Positions 37,492 through 45,294 of a DNA stretch of 64,000 bases are shown here, piece after piece. Both the position numbers and the translations under genes were made by a program. The DNA is from Gemmobacter sp034519525. GTDB taxonomy: Bacteria > Pseudomonadota > Alphaproteobacteria > Rhodobacterales > Rhodobacteraceae. The stretch covers positions 124,001 through 188,000 of the forward strand of contig JAXHOJ010000057.1 of NCBI GenBank assembly GCA_034519525.1. The letters run 5' to 3'. Position 1 is the stretch's first letter. Each line of letters starts with the position of its first letter. The notes beneath the pieces were generated by a model. The model did not search any database, was not told where the DNA came from, and worked only from the letters and a program-made list of their open reading frames with translations.

Positions 37492-37695
37492 ATGACCGAT
37501 CTTTCCATCCCCGACATGAGCTGTGGCCATTGCCGCGCCTCGATCGAAGCTGCGCTGCTGCCCCTGCCGGGCGTGACCGGCATCCGCTTTGATGCCGCCA
37601 GCCGTCGCGCCACCGTCGAAGGCAGCGCCCCGGCTGCCCTGCTGTTGCAGACGCTGGAACAGATCGGCTTTCCGGCAGAAACCCTGCCCGCCTGA
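37492..37695 (+). CDS. copZ: Copper chaperone CopZ
   Basis: 67-residue heavy-metal-associated domain protein with MSCGHCRASIEAAL (MxCxxC metal site). Delivers Cu(I) to CopA. Ribosome site AAAGGAG eight bases upstream. Divergent from copA and controlled by its own CueR-type promoter. Confidence 0.92.
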   Translation: MTDLSIPDMSCGHCRASIEAALLPLPGVTGIRFDAASRRATVEGSAPAALLLQTLEQIGFPAETLPA

Positions 37696-37945
37696 CGCCG
37701 CCATCTGCTTGTAACACAGGCTTTGTGGCCCCGGTGCCAAACCTGCGCAAGATGACGCCGAGTTGAAACGCGATTGTGACAAAACCGCTTGTCGGCCTCC
37801 GGTTTCCGACATATCTGCCCGCCACCGCGCCATGCCCGCGCCGCAGGTCCGCCCGAATCCGGGTCCAGACTGGCTTCGTCGGTATGACGGGGCGGCCCCT
37901 CGCCGCCCGACGAATAAAGTTGAGCCAGTGAACCGGAGCAGAGAC

Positions 37946-38080
37946 ATGGCCACCACACAACCGCAATCGCAGCCCCAGCAGGGCGGCGCCACCACGCCGA
38001 GCCAGCAGCAGAGCCAGACCAGCCAACCCAGCCAGCAGCAGGGCAGCGGCCCGGTGATCCGCGACTGGGCGTCGATCTGA
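37946..38080 (+). CDS. Small Gln/Ser-rich protein
   Basis: 44 residues, MATTQPQSQPQQGGATTPSQ and so on, ending GPVIRDWASI. Low complexity (Q, S, T, P). The start follows CCGGAG at 8 bases and a terminator follows downstream, which supports expression. Function unknown; the composition suggests disorder. Confidence 0.5.
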   Translation: MATTQPQSQPQQGGATTPSQQQSQTSQPSQQQGSGPVIRDWASI

Positions 38081-38101
38081 CAGGCGGAAACGCGCGGGAA
38101 C

Positions 38102-38131
38102 AGACTTGGAACAGACAGACTTGGAACAGAC
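38102..38131. repeat. Tandem 15-bp duplication
   Basis: AGACTTGGAACAGAC occurs twice in direct tandem between the small Gln-rich gene and its terminator. Confidence 0.8.
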
Positions 38132-38132
38132 G

Positions 38133-38160
38133 GGGCGAGCCGATAGGCTCGCCCTTGTTC
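38133..38160 (+). terminator. Terminator after the Gln-rich small gene
   Basis: GGGCGAGCC/GGCTCGCCC around GATA, followed by TTGTTCATTT. Confidence 0.65.
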
Positions 38161-38178
38161 ATTTCACAGGTCGCCGCA

Positions 38179-38598
38179 ATGCCCGATCCCGTTTCCTCGA
38201 TCCCGAATCTTGGCCCCGCGACAGAGGCCGCCTTTGCCCGTGCAGGCATCCACAGCGCCGATGAACTCCGCGCCATGGGGGCCGATGCGGCCTATCTTGC
38301 CCTGATGCGCAGCGGCACGCCGCCGCATTTCATCGGCTATTATGTGCTGGTGATGGGGCTGCTGGGCCGGCCCTGGAACGATTGCCAGGGCGAAGAGAAA
38401 AAGGCCCTGCGCCTGCGCTTTGACGCGCTGAAGGCCGAAGCGGCAGTGGATCTGGCCAAGACAAAGGGCCGCTCCGAACTGGAAGCGGCCCTCGATTTCT
38501 TCGGCGTGGTCGAGCGGAAGGCTCAGCCGACCAGTTCAAGACCCGAGAAGAAGAACGCGATCTCGCGGGCAGCAGCGGCTTCCGAATCCGAGCCGTGA
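38179..38598 (+). CDS. TfoX C-terminal-domain protein
   Basis: About 139 residues. The first 80 match the helix-hairpin-like C-terminal domain of TfoX (SIPNLGPATEAAFARAGIHS, ADELRAMGADAAYLALMRSG). Lacks the TfoX N-terminal domain. From about residue 115 the frame runs antisense through the end of ndk for 76 bases, so the true C-terminus may be shorter if an indel is hidden. Role unknown; possibly DNA-binding accessory. Start at 38179 chosen over a TTG/ATT-type start at 38155. Confidence 0.65.
   Translation: MPDPVSSIPNLGPATEAAFARAGIHSADELRAMGADAAYLALMRSGTPPHFIGYYVLVMGLLGRPWNDCQGEEKKALRLRFDALKAEAAVDLAKTKGRSELEAALDFFGVVERKAQPTSSRPEKKNAISRAAAASESEP
38465..38492 (-). terminator. Possible ndk terminator inside the TfoX-like gene
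   Basis: AGGGCCGCT/AGCGGCCCT arms followed on the minus strand by TTTGTCTT; about 30 bases after the ndk stop. Confidence 0.5.
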
Positions 38599-38945
38599 AC
38601 CGAGTTTTCGCCAACCGACAGGGCAAATTCCTTGCGGATGGTGCCTTCGGCGGCATTGGCCGGGTTTGTCGCGCCCATGACTTCGCGGTTCTTCAGGATG
38701 GCGCCTTCGCCTTCCAGAACCTGAACCACCACCGGCTCCGACGACATGAACGAGGTCAGCTCGCCATAGAAGGGGCGCTCTTTATGCTCGGCATAGAAAG
38801 CACCGGCCTGGGCCAGCGACAGGTGGATGCGCTTTGACGCCACTACGCGCAGGCCGGCCTCTTCGAATTTGGCAACGATCTTGCCGGTGAGGTTGCGCTT
38901 GGTGGCGTCGGGCTTGATGATCGACAGGGTGCGTTCGATGGCCAT
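38523..38945 (-). CDS. ndk: Nucleoside diphosphate kinase
   Basis: Balances NTP pools by phosphotransfer through a phospho-His. 140 residues beginning MAIERTLSIIKPDATKRNLT, with GATNPANAAEGTIRKEFAL and the active site SVGENSVHGSDS (catalytic His). Full length. Tail overlaps the convergent TfoX-like gene. Start 38945 preferred over 38957. Confidence 0.97.
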   Translation of the reverse strand: MAIERTLSIIKPDATKRNLTGKIVAKFEEAGLRVVASKRIHLSLAQAGAFYAEHKERPFYGELTSFMSSEPVVVQVLEGEGAILKNREVMGATNPANAAEGTIRKEFALSVGENSVHGSDSEAAAAREIAFFFSGLELVG

Positions 38946-39083
38946 GAGGCTCTCCATAACGAAATGCGCGGGAATTGGCCCCCCGCGCTTGATTGACGGC
39001 GCCTCCTACCATGCGGGATGCCTGTTGAAAAGGCATGACAGGCAGAGGGGGCGCTGCCCCCGCCGCGCGCTGTGCGCGCGACT

Positions 39084-39157
39084 CCCCCGGGGTATTTGTG
39101 CCAAGAGGAAGCGCAGAACCCGCTTTCTCCTTCCTCTTGGCAAAAATACCCCGGGGG
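39084..39157. repeat. Interspersed inverted repeat (copy 3, most complete)
   Basis: 28-bp arms, 27 of 28 matching: CCCCCGGGGTATTTGTGCCA plus AGAGGAAG on the left (39084-39111) and its complement on the right (39130-39157), around an 18-base loop. It lies in the 278-base gap between divergent ndk and the ABC-F gene, where no ORF is supported. Confidence 0.85.
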
Positions 39158-39223
39158 TGCGGGGGCTGGCCCCCGCTGGCTGCGGTTGACGCCGGGCGCT
39201 GGCTGCGGCATGGCTCTGCCATC

Positions 39224-41077
39224 ATGTTGCGCATCACAGATCTCAGCTATTCCGTCGAAGGCCGCCCCCTGTTTGAAGGGGCCTCGGCCACCATTCCCAC
39301 CGGCCACAAGGTTGGCCTTGTCGGGCGCAACGGCGCAGGCAAGACCACGCTGTTCCGCCTGATCCGGGGCGAACTGGCGCTGGAGGGCGGCGATATCAGC
39401 ATCCCTGCCCGCGCCCGCATCGGCGGCGTGTCGCAGGAGGTGCCTTCGTCTTCCACCTCGCTGATCGACACGGTGCTGGCCGCCGATACCGAGCGCAGCG
39501 CGCTGATGGCCGAGGCCGAAACCGCCACCGATGCGCATCGCATTGGCGAAATCCAGACCCGTCTGGCCGATATCGACGCCTGGAGCGCCGAGGGCCGGGC
39601 CAGTGCCATTCTGCGCGGGCTGGGGTTTGATGCCGAGGCACAGCTGCGCCCCTGTTCCGATTTCTCGGGTGGCTGGCGGATGCGGGTTGCCCTGGCGGGC
39701 GTGCTGTTCGCCCAGCCCGATTACCTGCTGCTGGACGAACCGACCAACTATCTGGATCTGGAAGGCGCGTTGTGGCTGGAAAGCTATCTGCAGAAATATC
39801 CGCATACCGTGCTGATCATCAGCCATGATCGCGGCCTGCTGAACCGTGCCGTGCAGGGCATCCTGCATCTGGACAGCCGCAAGCTGACCTATTGGCAGGG
39901 CGGCTATGACCAGTTTGCCCGCCAGATGGCAGAACGCCGCGCCGTGCAGGCCGCCGAATCCAAGAAGGTAGAGGCGCGTCGCGCCCATCTGCAAAGTTTC
40001 GTGGACCGCTTCAAGGCCAAGGCCAGCAAGGCCGTTCAGGCGCAATCGCGCGTTAAGATGCTGGAAAAGCTGACGCCGATCACCGCGCCGGAAGAAGCGC
40101 GCAAGATGGTGTTCACCTTCCCCGCACCCGAAGAGCTTTCGCCGCCGATCCTCAATCTGGATGGCGTGTCGGTGGGTTATGGCGGCCCGCCGGTGCTGAA
40201 GCGGCTGACCCTGCGCATTGATCAGGATGACCGCATCGCGCTTCTGGGCCGCAACGGCGAAGGAAAATCCACGCTTTCCAAGCTGTTGGCGGGCAAACTT
40301 GATGCAGAGGGTGGCACCTTCACCCGGCATGGCAAGCTGCGCATCGGGTTCTTTGCCCAGCATCAGGTCGAAGAGCTGTATCTGGATGAAACACCGCTGC
40401 AGCATGTGCAGCGGATGCGCCCCGAAGAGGGCCAACCCCGGCTGCGCGCCCGTCTGGCAGGCTTTGGCCTGATGGCGGATCAGGCGGAGACCGAGGTGAA
40501 GCGGCTGTCTGGCGGACAGAAGGCGCGGCTGTCGCTGCTGCTGGCCACGATCGACGCGCCGCATCTGCTGATCCTCGACGAACCGACCAACCACCTGGAT
40601 ATCGAAAGCCGCGAGGCGCTGGTGGAGGCGCTGACAGAATATTCCGGCGCCGTGATCCTGGTCAGCCATGACATGCACCTTCTGAGCCTGGTGGCCGACC
40701 GGCTGTGGCTGGTGAAGGGGGGCGCGGTCACGCCCTATGAAAAGGATCTGGAAAGCTATCGGGCAGAACTTCTGGCCGGGGCCGAACCTGCGAAGACAGC
40801 GACGAAACCCGTTGAAAAGGTGAAGAAACCCAGCCGGGATGAAATCTCTGCCCTGAAGGCCGAACTGCGCAAATGCGAAGACCGGCTGACCAAGCTGAAC
40901 GACATGCGCGACAAGCTGGCCAAGAAGCTGGCGGATCCCGCGCTGTACGAAGACGGGCGCAAGGGCGAGCTGGAGACCTGGAACAAGAAATATGGCGAGC
41001 TGATGGACGGTCTGGACCGGGCAGAAGCGCTTTGGGTTGCGGCCCAGGAAAAGCTGGATCTGGCCGAAGCGCGTTAG
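39224..41077 (+). CDS. ABC-F family ATPase (Uup/YheS type)
   Basis: 617-residue soluble twin-ATPase that acts on ribosomes or translation. First domain: Walker A GLVGRNGAGKTTLFRLIRGE, Walker B YLLLDEPTNYLDLEG. The linker (about 235-290) is helical and Lys/Ala-rich. Second domain: ALLGRNGEGKSTLSKLL, signature LSGGQKARLSLLLATI, LLILDEPTNHLDIESREALV. C-terminal coiled coil (about 530-617, EISALKAELRKCEDRLTKLN). No membrane partner. Start 39224 (MLRITDLSYSVEGRPLFE) is the family N-terminus. Confidence 0.93.
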   Translation: MLRITDLSYSVEGRPLFEGASATIPTGHKVGLVGRNGAGKTTLFRLIRGELALEGGDISIPARARIGGVSQEVPSSSTSLIDTVLAADTERSALMAEAETATDAHRIGEIQTRLADIDAWSAEGRASAILRGLGFDAEAQLRPCSDFSGGWRMRVALAGVLFAQPDYLLLDEPTNYLDLEGALWLESYLQKYPHTVLIISHDRGLLNRAVQGILHLDSRKLTYWQGGYDQFARQMAERRAVQAAESKKVEARRAHLQSFVDRFKAKASKAVQAQSRVKMLEKLTPITAPEEARKMVFTFPAPEELSPPILNLDGVSVGYGGPPVLKRLTLRIDQDDRIALLGRNGEGKSTLSKLLAGKLDAEGGTFTRHGKLRIGFFAQHQVEELYLDETPLQHVQRMRPEEGQPRLRARLAGFGLMADQAETEVKRLSGGQKARLSLLLATIDAPHLLILDEPTNHLDIESREALVEALTEYSGAVILVSHDMHLLSLVADRLWLVKGGAVTPYEKDLESYRAELLAGAEPAKTATKPVEKVKKPSRDEISALKAELRKCEDRLTKLNDMRDKLAKKLADPALYEDGRKGELETWNKKYGELMDGLDRAEALWVAAQEKLDLAEAR

Positions 41078-41157
41078 GCGCAAAAGCCTGGTCAAGGTGC
41101 AGGGGTGAACGCCAAACCTGCGATTTCGCACAGCTTTGTGCGGTTGAACCTGCGGCG

Positions 41158-41183
41158 TTGCAGCATCACATTTGATGCTGCAA
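41158..41183. promoter_or_regulatory. Perfect 11-bp inverted repeat upstream of nitroreductase
   Basis: TTGCAGCATCA and TGATGCTGCAA separated by CATT, ending 23 bases before the nitroreductase ATG. The location suits a repressor operator. A second weaker repeat GCACA...TGTGC lies at 41128-41141. Confidence 0.6.
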
Positions 41184-41206
41184 CTGCATAACCGACAGAG
41201 ACAACC

Positions 41207-41836
41207 ATGACCAACACCACCATTCTTTCGCTGAAGAAACGCCGCACCCAATATGCGCTGGGCAAGACCCTGCCGCAGTCGCAGGCTGCGATCGAGGCAT
41301 TGATCAAGGAAGCGATCCGCCTTTCGCCCTCGTCGTTCAATTCACAATCTTCGCGCGCCGTGATCCTGTTTGGGGAAGCCAGCGACAAGCTGTGGCAGAT
41401 CACCACGGAAGCGCTGCGCGCCATCGTTCCGGCGGAAAACTTTGCCCCGACCGAAGCCAAGATGCAGGCTTTCGCCGCAGGTGCAGGCACGGTCCTGTTT
41501 TATGAAGATCAGGATACCGTGAAGGGCCTGCAGGAAAACTTTCCGCTTTATGCCGATAACTTCCCGATTTTTTCGGAACATTCGGCCGGCATGGCGCAGA
41601 TTTCGGTCTGGAACGCACTGGCAGATGCCGGTCTGGGCGCCAGCCTGCAGCACTATAACCCGGTGATCGACGCGGCGGTTGCGGCAGAATTCGGCGTGCC
41701 CGCCAGCTGGACGCTGCGGGCGCAGATGCCCTTCGGTTCGCACGAAGCCCCGTTTGCCGAAAAGACCTTCATCGCTGATGAAGGCCGATTCCTCAGCTTC
41801 GGCACGGCCAAGCTGCAGGCCAAAGCCGCCAGCTGA
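41207..41836 (+). CDS. Nitroreductase-family oxidoreductase
   Basis: 209-residue FMN-dependent enzyme. LKKRRTQYALGKTLPQSQAA and EAIRLSPSSFNSQSSRAVIL give the FMN-binding Arg/Ser blocks; the C-terminal AQMPFGSHEAPFAEK is the family's flavin region. Resembles fatty-acid-repression type nitroreductases of the YdgI/Frm2 kind, which reduce nitroaromatics or quinones. Single gene between an operator-like repeat and a strong terminator. Confidence 0.88.
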   Translation: MTNTTILSLKKRRTQYALGKTLPQSQAAIEALIKEAIRLSPSSFNSQSSRAVILFGEASDKLWQITTEALRAIVPAENFAPTEAKMQAFAAGAGTVLFYEDQDTVKGLQENFPLYADNFPIFSEHSAGMAQISVWNALADAGLGASLQHYNPVIDAAVAAEFGVPASWTLRAQMPFGSHEAPFAEKTFIADEGRFLSFGTAKLQAKAAS

Positions 41837-41854
41837 TCGGCGCGAAGATATGAC

Positions 41855-41888
41855 AAAGGCACCCGAAGGCGGCTTCGGGTGCCTTTTG
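41855..41888 (+). terminator. Strong terminator after nitroreductase
   Basis: 14-bp perfect arms AAAGGCACCCGAAG/CTTCGGGTGCCTTT around GCGG with a following T; can work in both directions. Confidence 0.88.
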
Positions 41889-41944
41889 CATTGCGCCATT
41901 TCCGGTTCCGCGCCACGATAGGGCCAGCGCAACAGGGATGCCGC

Positions 41945-42562
41945 ATGATCGAGACCGGATTTCTGATAACGGCCTTTGCCACCCTGTTCGTGGTGATCGA
42001 CCCGCCGGGTCTGGTGCCGATGTTCATCGCCCTGACCCGCGGCATGAGCGTGGAGCAACGCCGCGCCATGGCGCTGCGCGCCTGCACGATTGCCGCAGTT
42101 TTGCTGACGCTGTTTGCCATTGCGGGCGAGGCGATCCTGGGTTTCGTGGGCATTTCGATGTCGGCCTTCCGCATTGCCGGGGGCCTGCTGCTGTTTCTGA
42201 CCGCGCTGGACATGCTGTTCGAACGCCGCACCCAGCGCCGCGAGGGTCAGCAGGCCGAACCGGATCATGACCCGTCGGTCTTTCCGCTGGCCACGCCCCT
42301 GATTGCCGGACCGGGCGCCATTGCGACCATGATCCTGCTGGTGGGCCAGACCGGCAGCAGCTGGGCCGGAACGGGCGTGGTTGTCGGCCTGATGCTGGCG
42401 ATGCTGCTGACGACCTATCTGTTCCTGCTGGCCTCGCCGCCCATCGAACGCGCGCTGGGCCGCACCGGCACCATCGTGATTACCCGGTTGCTGGGCATGT
42501 TGCTGGCGGCCCTTTCCGTGCAATTCGTGATCGACGGGGTCAAGGGGACCGGGCTGATCTGA
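41945..42562 (+). CDS. MarC-family membrane protein
   Basis: 205 residues, six membrane helices. ETGFLITAFATLFVVIDPPG at the N-terminus, with DPPGLVPMFIALT the family signature, and PLATPLIAGPGAIATMILL in the second half. Function not settled (early links to multiple antibiotic resistance were withdrawn). AGGGATGCCGC precedes the ATG. Confidence 0.9.
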   Translation: MIETGFLITAFATLFVVIDPPGLVPMFIALTRGMSVEQRRAMALRACTIAAVLLTLFAIAGEAILGFVGISMSAFRIAGGLLLFLTALDMLFERRTQRREGQQAEPDHDPSVFPLATPLIAGPGAIATMILLVGQTGSSWAGTGVVVGLMLAMLLTTYLFLLASPPIERALGRTGTIVITRLLGMLLAALSVQFVIDGVKGTGLI

Positions 42563-42610
42563 CGTTTTGCCCATCTTGCGGCAGGCTGTTGCAACACCTA
42601 ACTTCGGGGG

Positions 42611-43183
42611 ATGGAAAGCGAACAGATCAGCCGGATTATCTATCTTGGCCTTATTCTTGCCGCCCTCGCGGGCTGGCTGATCGTGGAATATCGGGGCCGG
42701 ATGGGGGCTGCCTTGCGCGGGCTTCTGGCCTGGGGCATGATCTTCGTCGGTGTGGCTGCGGGCTATGGGCTCTGGACGGATATTGCCCGCCAGTCCGGCG
42801 GCGCGCAGATGGTGACCGCCAACCGGATCGAGGTGCCGCGGGCGGGCGACGGGCATTATTACCTGACCCTGCAGGTGAATGGCCGCCCGCTGGAATTCAT
42901 GGTGGATACCGGCGCCTCGAACATCGTCATGAGCCGCGATGATGCCCGCGCCGTGGGGATCGACCCGGAAGGGCTTGCCTTCATCGGCAGCGCGAATACC
43001 GCCAATGGCACGGTGCGCACCGCCCGCGTGCGGCTGGACAGCCTGCAACTGGGCGAGTTCGAGGATGGGGGCATGACGGCCTTTGTCACCGAAGGCGAAA
43101 TGAACGGATCGCTTCTTGGCCTGGATTATCTGCGCCACTGGCGGATCGAGATCGAAGGCGGGCGGCTGATCCTGACGCGCTAG
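42611..43183 (+). CDS. Retropepsin-like aspartic protease (TIGR02281 type)
   Basis: 190 residues. Two N-terminal membrane helices (YLGLILAALAGWLIVEY and GLLAWGMIFVGVAAGYGLW), then a periplasmic clan-AA protease domain with active-site FMVDTGASNIVMSRDDARAV and the closing LLGLDYLRHWRIEIEGGRLI. Single-domain proteases of this type act as dimers. Substrate unknown. Confidence 0.88.
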   Translation: MESEQISRIIYLGLILAALAGWLIVEYRGRMGAALRGLLAWGMIFVGVAAGYGLWTDIARQSGGAQMVTANRIEVPRAGDGHYYLTLQVNGRPLEFMVDTGASNIVMSRDDARAVGIDPEGLAFIGSANTANGTVRTARVRLDSLQLGEFEDGGMTAFVTEGEMNGSLLGLDYLRHWRIEIEGGRLILTR

Positions 43184-43199
43184 GCAAGTTATGCCGCCG

Positions 43200-43667
43200 T
43201 TATGCCCCGGGCACCTTTTCGGTTTTCATTTGCCAGCGCCCCGTCTCTTCCGACCAGTATTGCGCGTGAAGCCCTTCGGCGGTGATCCGCTTCCACTGTC
43301 CGCGCGCGATGTTCACCGCCGCTTCGTCATTGCCATCGAACAGCAGCCAGACGCGATCCAGCGCCTGTGCCTCGCCCGGCAGGGGTTCGGCGCCATCCAG
43401 CAGCAGCAGTGCCCGTGCGGCATTGCCGATCGGCCCGGCGCCGATCAGCACCGGCTGATCCGCATCATGCGGGCCACCTTCGATGCCATGCGGCAGAAAG
43501 CCGTCTTCCGGCCCCAGCCACAGCTTCTGATCATACCATTCGATCCGGGCCGGATCGGGGCTGCGCAGCATGACCCGCCAGCCCTGCCCCAAAGCACGGT
43601 TCAGCAAAAGCTCCACCGTATCCGGCACGGTGGAGCGGGTGACGTGATAGAACAGGACCAGAGCCAT
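43200..43667 (-). CDS. holC: DNA polymerase III chi subunit
   Basis: 155 residues; MALVLFYHVTRSTVPDTVEL at the N-terminus and QKLWLGPEDGFLPHG in the middle are the alphaproteobacterial chi pattern. DRVWLLFDGNDEAAVNIARG is the C-terminal block. Links single-stranded-DNA-binding protein to the clamp loader. Its ATG overlaps the pepA stop (TGATG); pepA-holC is a common pair. Confidence 0.92.
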   Translation of the reverse strand: MALVLFYHVTRSTVPDTVELLLNRALGQGWRVMLRSPDPARIEWYDQKLWLGPEDGFLPHGIEGGPHDADQPVLIGAGPIGNAARALLLLDGAEPLPGEAQALDRVWLLFDGNDEAAVNIARGQWKRITAEGLHAQYWSEETGRWQMKTEKVPGA

Positions 43668-45133
43668 CAGCGCTCGTATCGGTCCTTGATCAGCCGGTTC
43701 AGCGCCATGACGCCCCAGCCGGTCGCGCCTTTGGGGGCCAGCGCGGTATCGGATTTCAGCAGCGCGGTGCCTGCGATATCCAGATGTATCCACGGGGTTT
43801 CCGGCTTCACGAAGCGCTGCAGGAATTGCGCGGCGGTGATGCTGCCGCCATCCCGGCCACCCACATTCATCATGTCTGCGATGCGGGACTTCAGCTTGGC
43901 GTCATAGGCCTCGCCCATCGGCATCCGCCAGGCGCCCTCGCCCTCGGCCCGGGCGGCTTTCAGGAAACCCTCGCAGAAGGCATCATTGTTGGAAAACACC
44001 CCGGTGTTTTCATGGCCCAAGGCCACGATGATCGCGCCGGTCAGGGTGGCCAGGTCGATCATGCCCACAGGCTTGAACCGCTCCTGCGCATACCACATTA
44101 CATCGGCCAGCACCAAACGCCCCTCGGCATCGGTGTTGATGACCTCGATGGTGTCGCCCTTCATGGATTTCACCACATCGCCGGGGCGTTGCGCGCGGCC
44201 ATCGGGCATGTTTTCCACAAGGCCCACGATGCCCACCACATTGGCCCTGGCCTTGCGCAGCGCGAGGGTGCGCATCACGCCGGCCACGGTGCCTGCGCCG
44301 CCCATGTCCATGGTCATCTCTTCCATGCCGCCCGCAGGCTTGATGGAAATCCCGCCGGTATCGAAGACAACGCCCTTGCCGATCAGCGCCAGCGGCGGTT
44401 CATCCCCGCCGCCCATCCACTGCATCACCACCACCTTGGACGGGCTTTCAGAGCCCATGCCAACGGCCAGCAGAGTGCGCATCCCCAGCTTTTCAAGATC
44501 CTCTTCCTCGAGGATCTCGACCTCCAGCCCCAGTTCCTGCATGGCTGCCAGACGGGCCGCGAAATCATAGGTGGTCAGCACGTTTGCAGGCTCATTCACC
44601 AGATCGCGGGCGAAGAACACGCCTTCGGCCAGCGCCGCCATCGGCCCGGCCTCGGCCGCCACGGCCTCGGGGTCTGTCACCATCAGCGAGACCGGGCCGG
44701 GCGTCTTGGCCTCGGCGGTCTTGTGCGGTGTGAAATCATAGGCCCGCAGCGCAAGGCCAAAAGACAGATCGGCGGCATTGCGCTGCGTTTCCGCCAGAAC
44801 CAGCGTGCCCGCCCGGGCCAGAGACCGGCCGACCGTGCCGCCTGCCTTGCGTGCGGCAGTCGCATCAGCCTTGCGGTCCAGCTTCACCACCTGAACGCTT
44901 TCGGCAGCCAGACCGACCGGCCAGCCGATCTCGGCAGACTCGCCCGATTTCAGCGCGGTGAAGGCATCCGATGCCAGAAACCGCGCCAGCGTGCCTTTCA
45001 TCAGCCGGTCCAGCCTGCGGCCGGCGCCGCCCAGCTTGCCTGCCTCATCCACCACCACGGCAATACGGCCGGGTGCGGTGGCCAGCGCTTCGGCGTCGAC
45101 GGGCAGGAAGCGGATCGGAACGGGATGTGACAT
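43667..45133 (-). CDS. pepA: Leucyl aminopeptidase
   Basis: Hexameric dizinc M17 aminopeptidase removing N-terminal residues. 488 residues. Zinc and catalytic motifs: LIGKGVVFDTGGISIKPAGG, MTMDMGGAGTVAGVM, and NTDAEGRLVLADVMWYA (the M17 signature with the Asp and Glu ligands). TLTGAIIVALGHENTGVFS follows. Starts MSHPVPIRFLPVDAEAL. Divergent from lptF, 161 bases apart, and coupled to holC. Confidence 0.97.
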   Translation of the reverse strand: MSHPVPIRFLPVDAEALATAPGRIAVVVDEAGKLGGAGRRLDRLMKGTLARFLASDAFTALKSGESAEIGWPVGLAAESVQVVKLDRKADATAARKAGGTVGRSLARAGTLVLAETQRNAADLSFGLALRAYDFTPHKTAEAKTPGPVSLMVTDPEAVAAEAGPMAALAEGVFFARDLVNEPANVLTTYDFAARLAAMQELGLEVEILEEEDLEKLGMRTLLAVGMGSESPSKVVVMQWMGGGDEPPLALIGKGVVFDTGGISIKPAGGMEEMTMDMGGAGTVAGVMRTLALRKARANVVGIVGLVENMPDGRAQRPGDVVKSMKGDTIEVINTDAEGRLVLADVMWYAQERFKPVGMIDLATLTGAIIVALGHENTGVFSNNDAFCEGFLKAARAEGEGAWRMPMGEAYDAKLKSRIADMMNVGGRDGGSITAAQFLQRFVKPETPWIHLDIAGTALLKSDTALAPKGATGWGVMALNRLIKDRYER

Positions 45134-45294
45134 GGGGAACTCCGTATTCTGTGGCGCCGCACGGGCGGGGCTTTGCCGGGAGGCTAGCGGCTGCGCCGGG
45201 TATTGACCAGATAGCAGTTTTCCCCGTCAGGAATTTCGGCTAGCGTCGCCCCCGTTCGGCCTGGAGGGGCCAGCTTGAAAGGGAATGAACGCCG

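Noticed and set aside
38843..41251. Open frame of about 800 codons antisense to the ABC-F gene
   Set aside because: Composition is His/Gln/Ala shadow-like and the ABC-F gene has complete motifs on the other strand.
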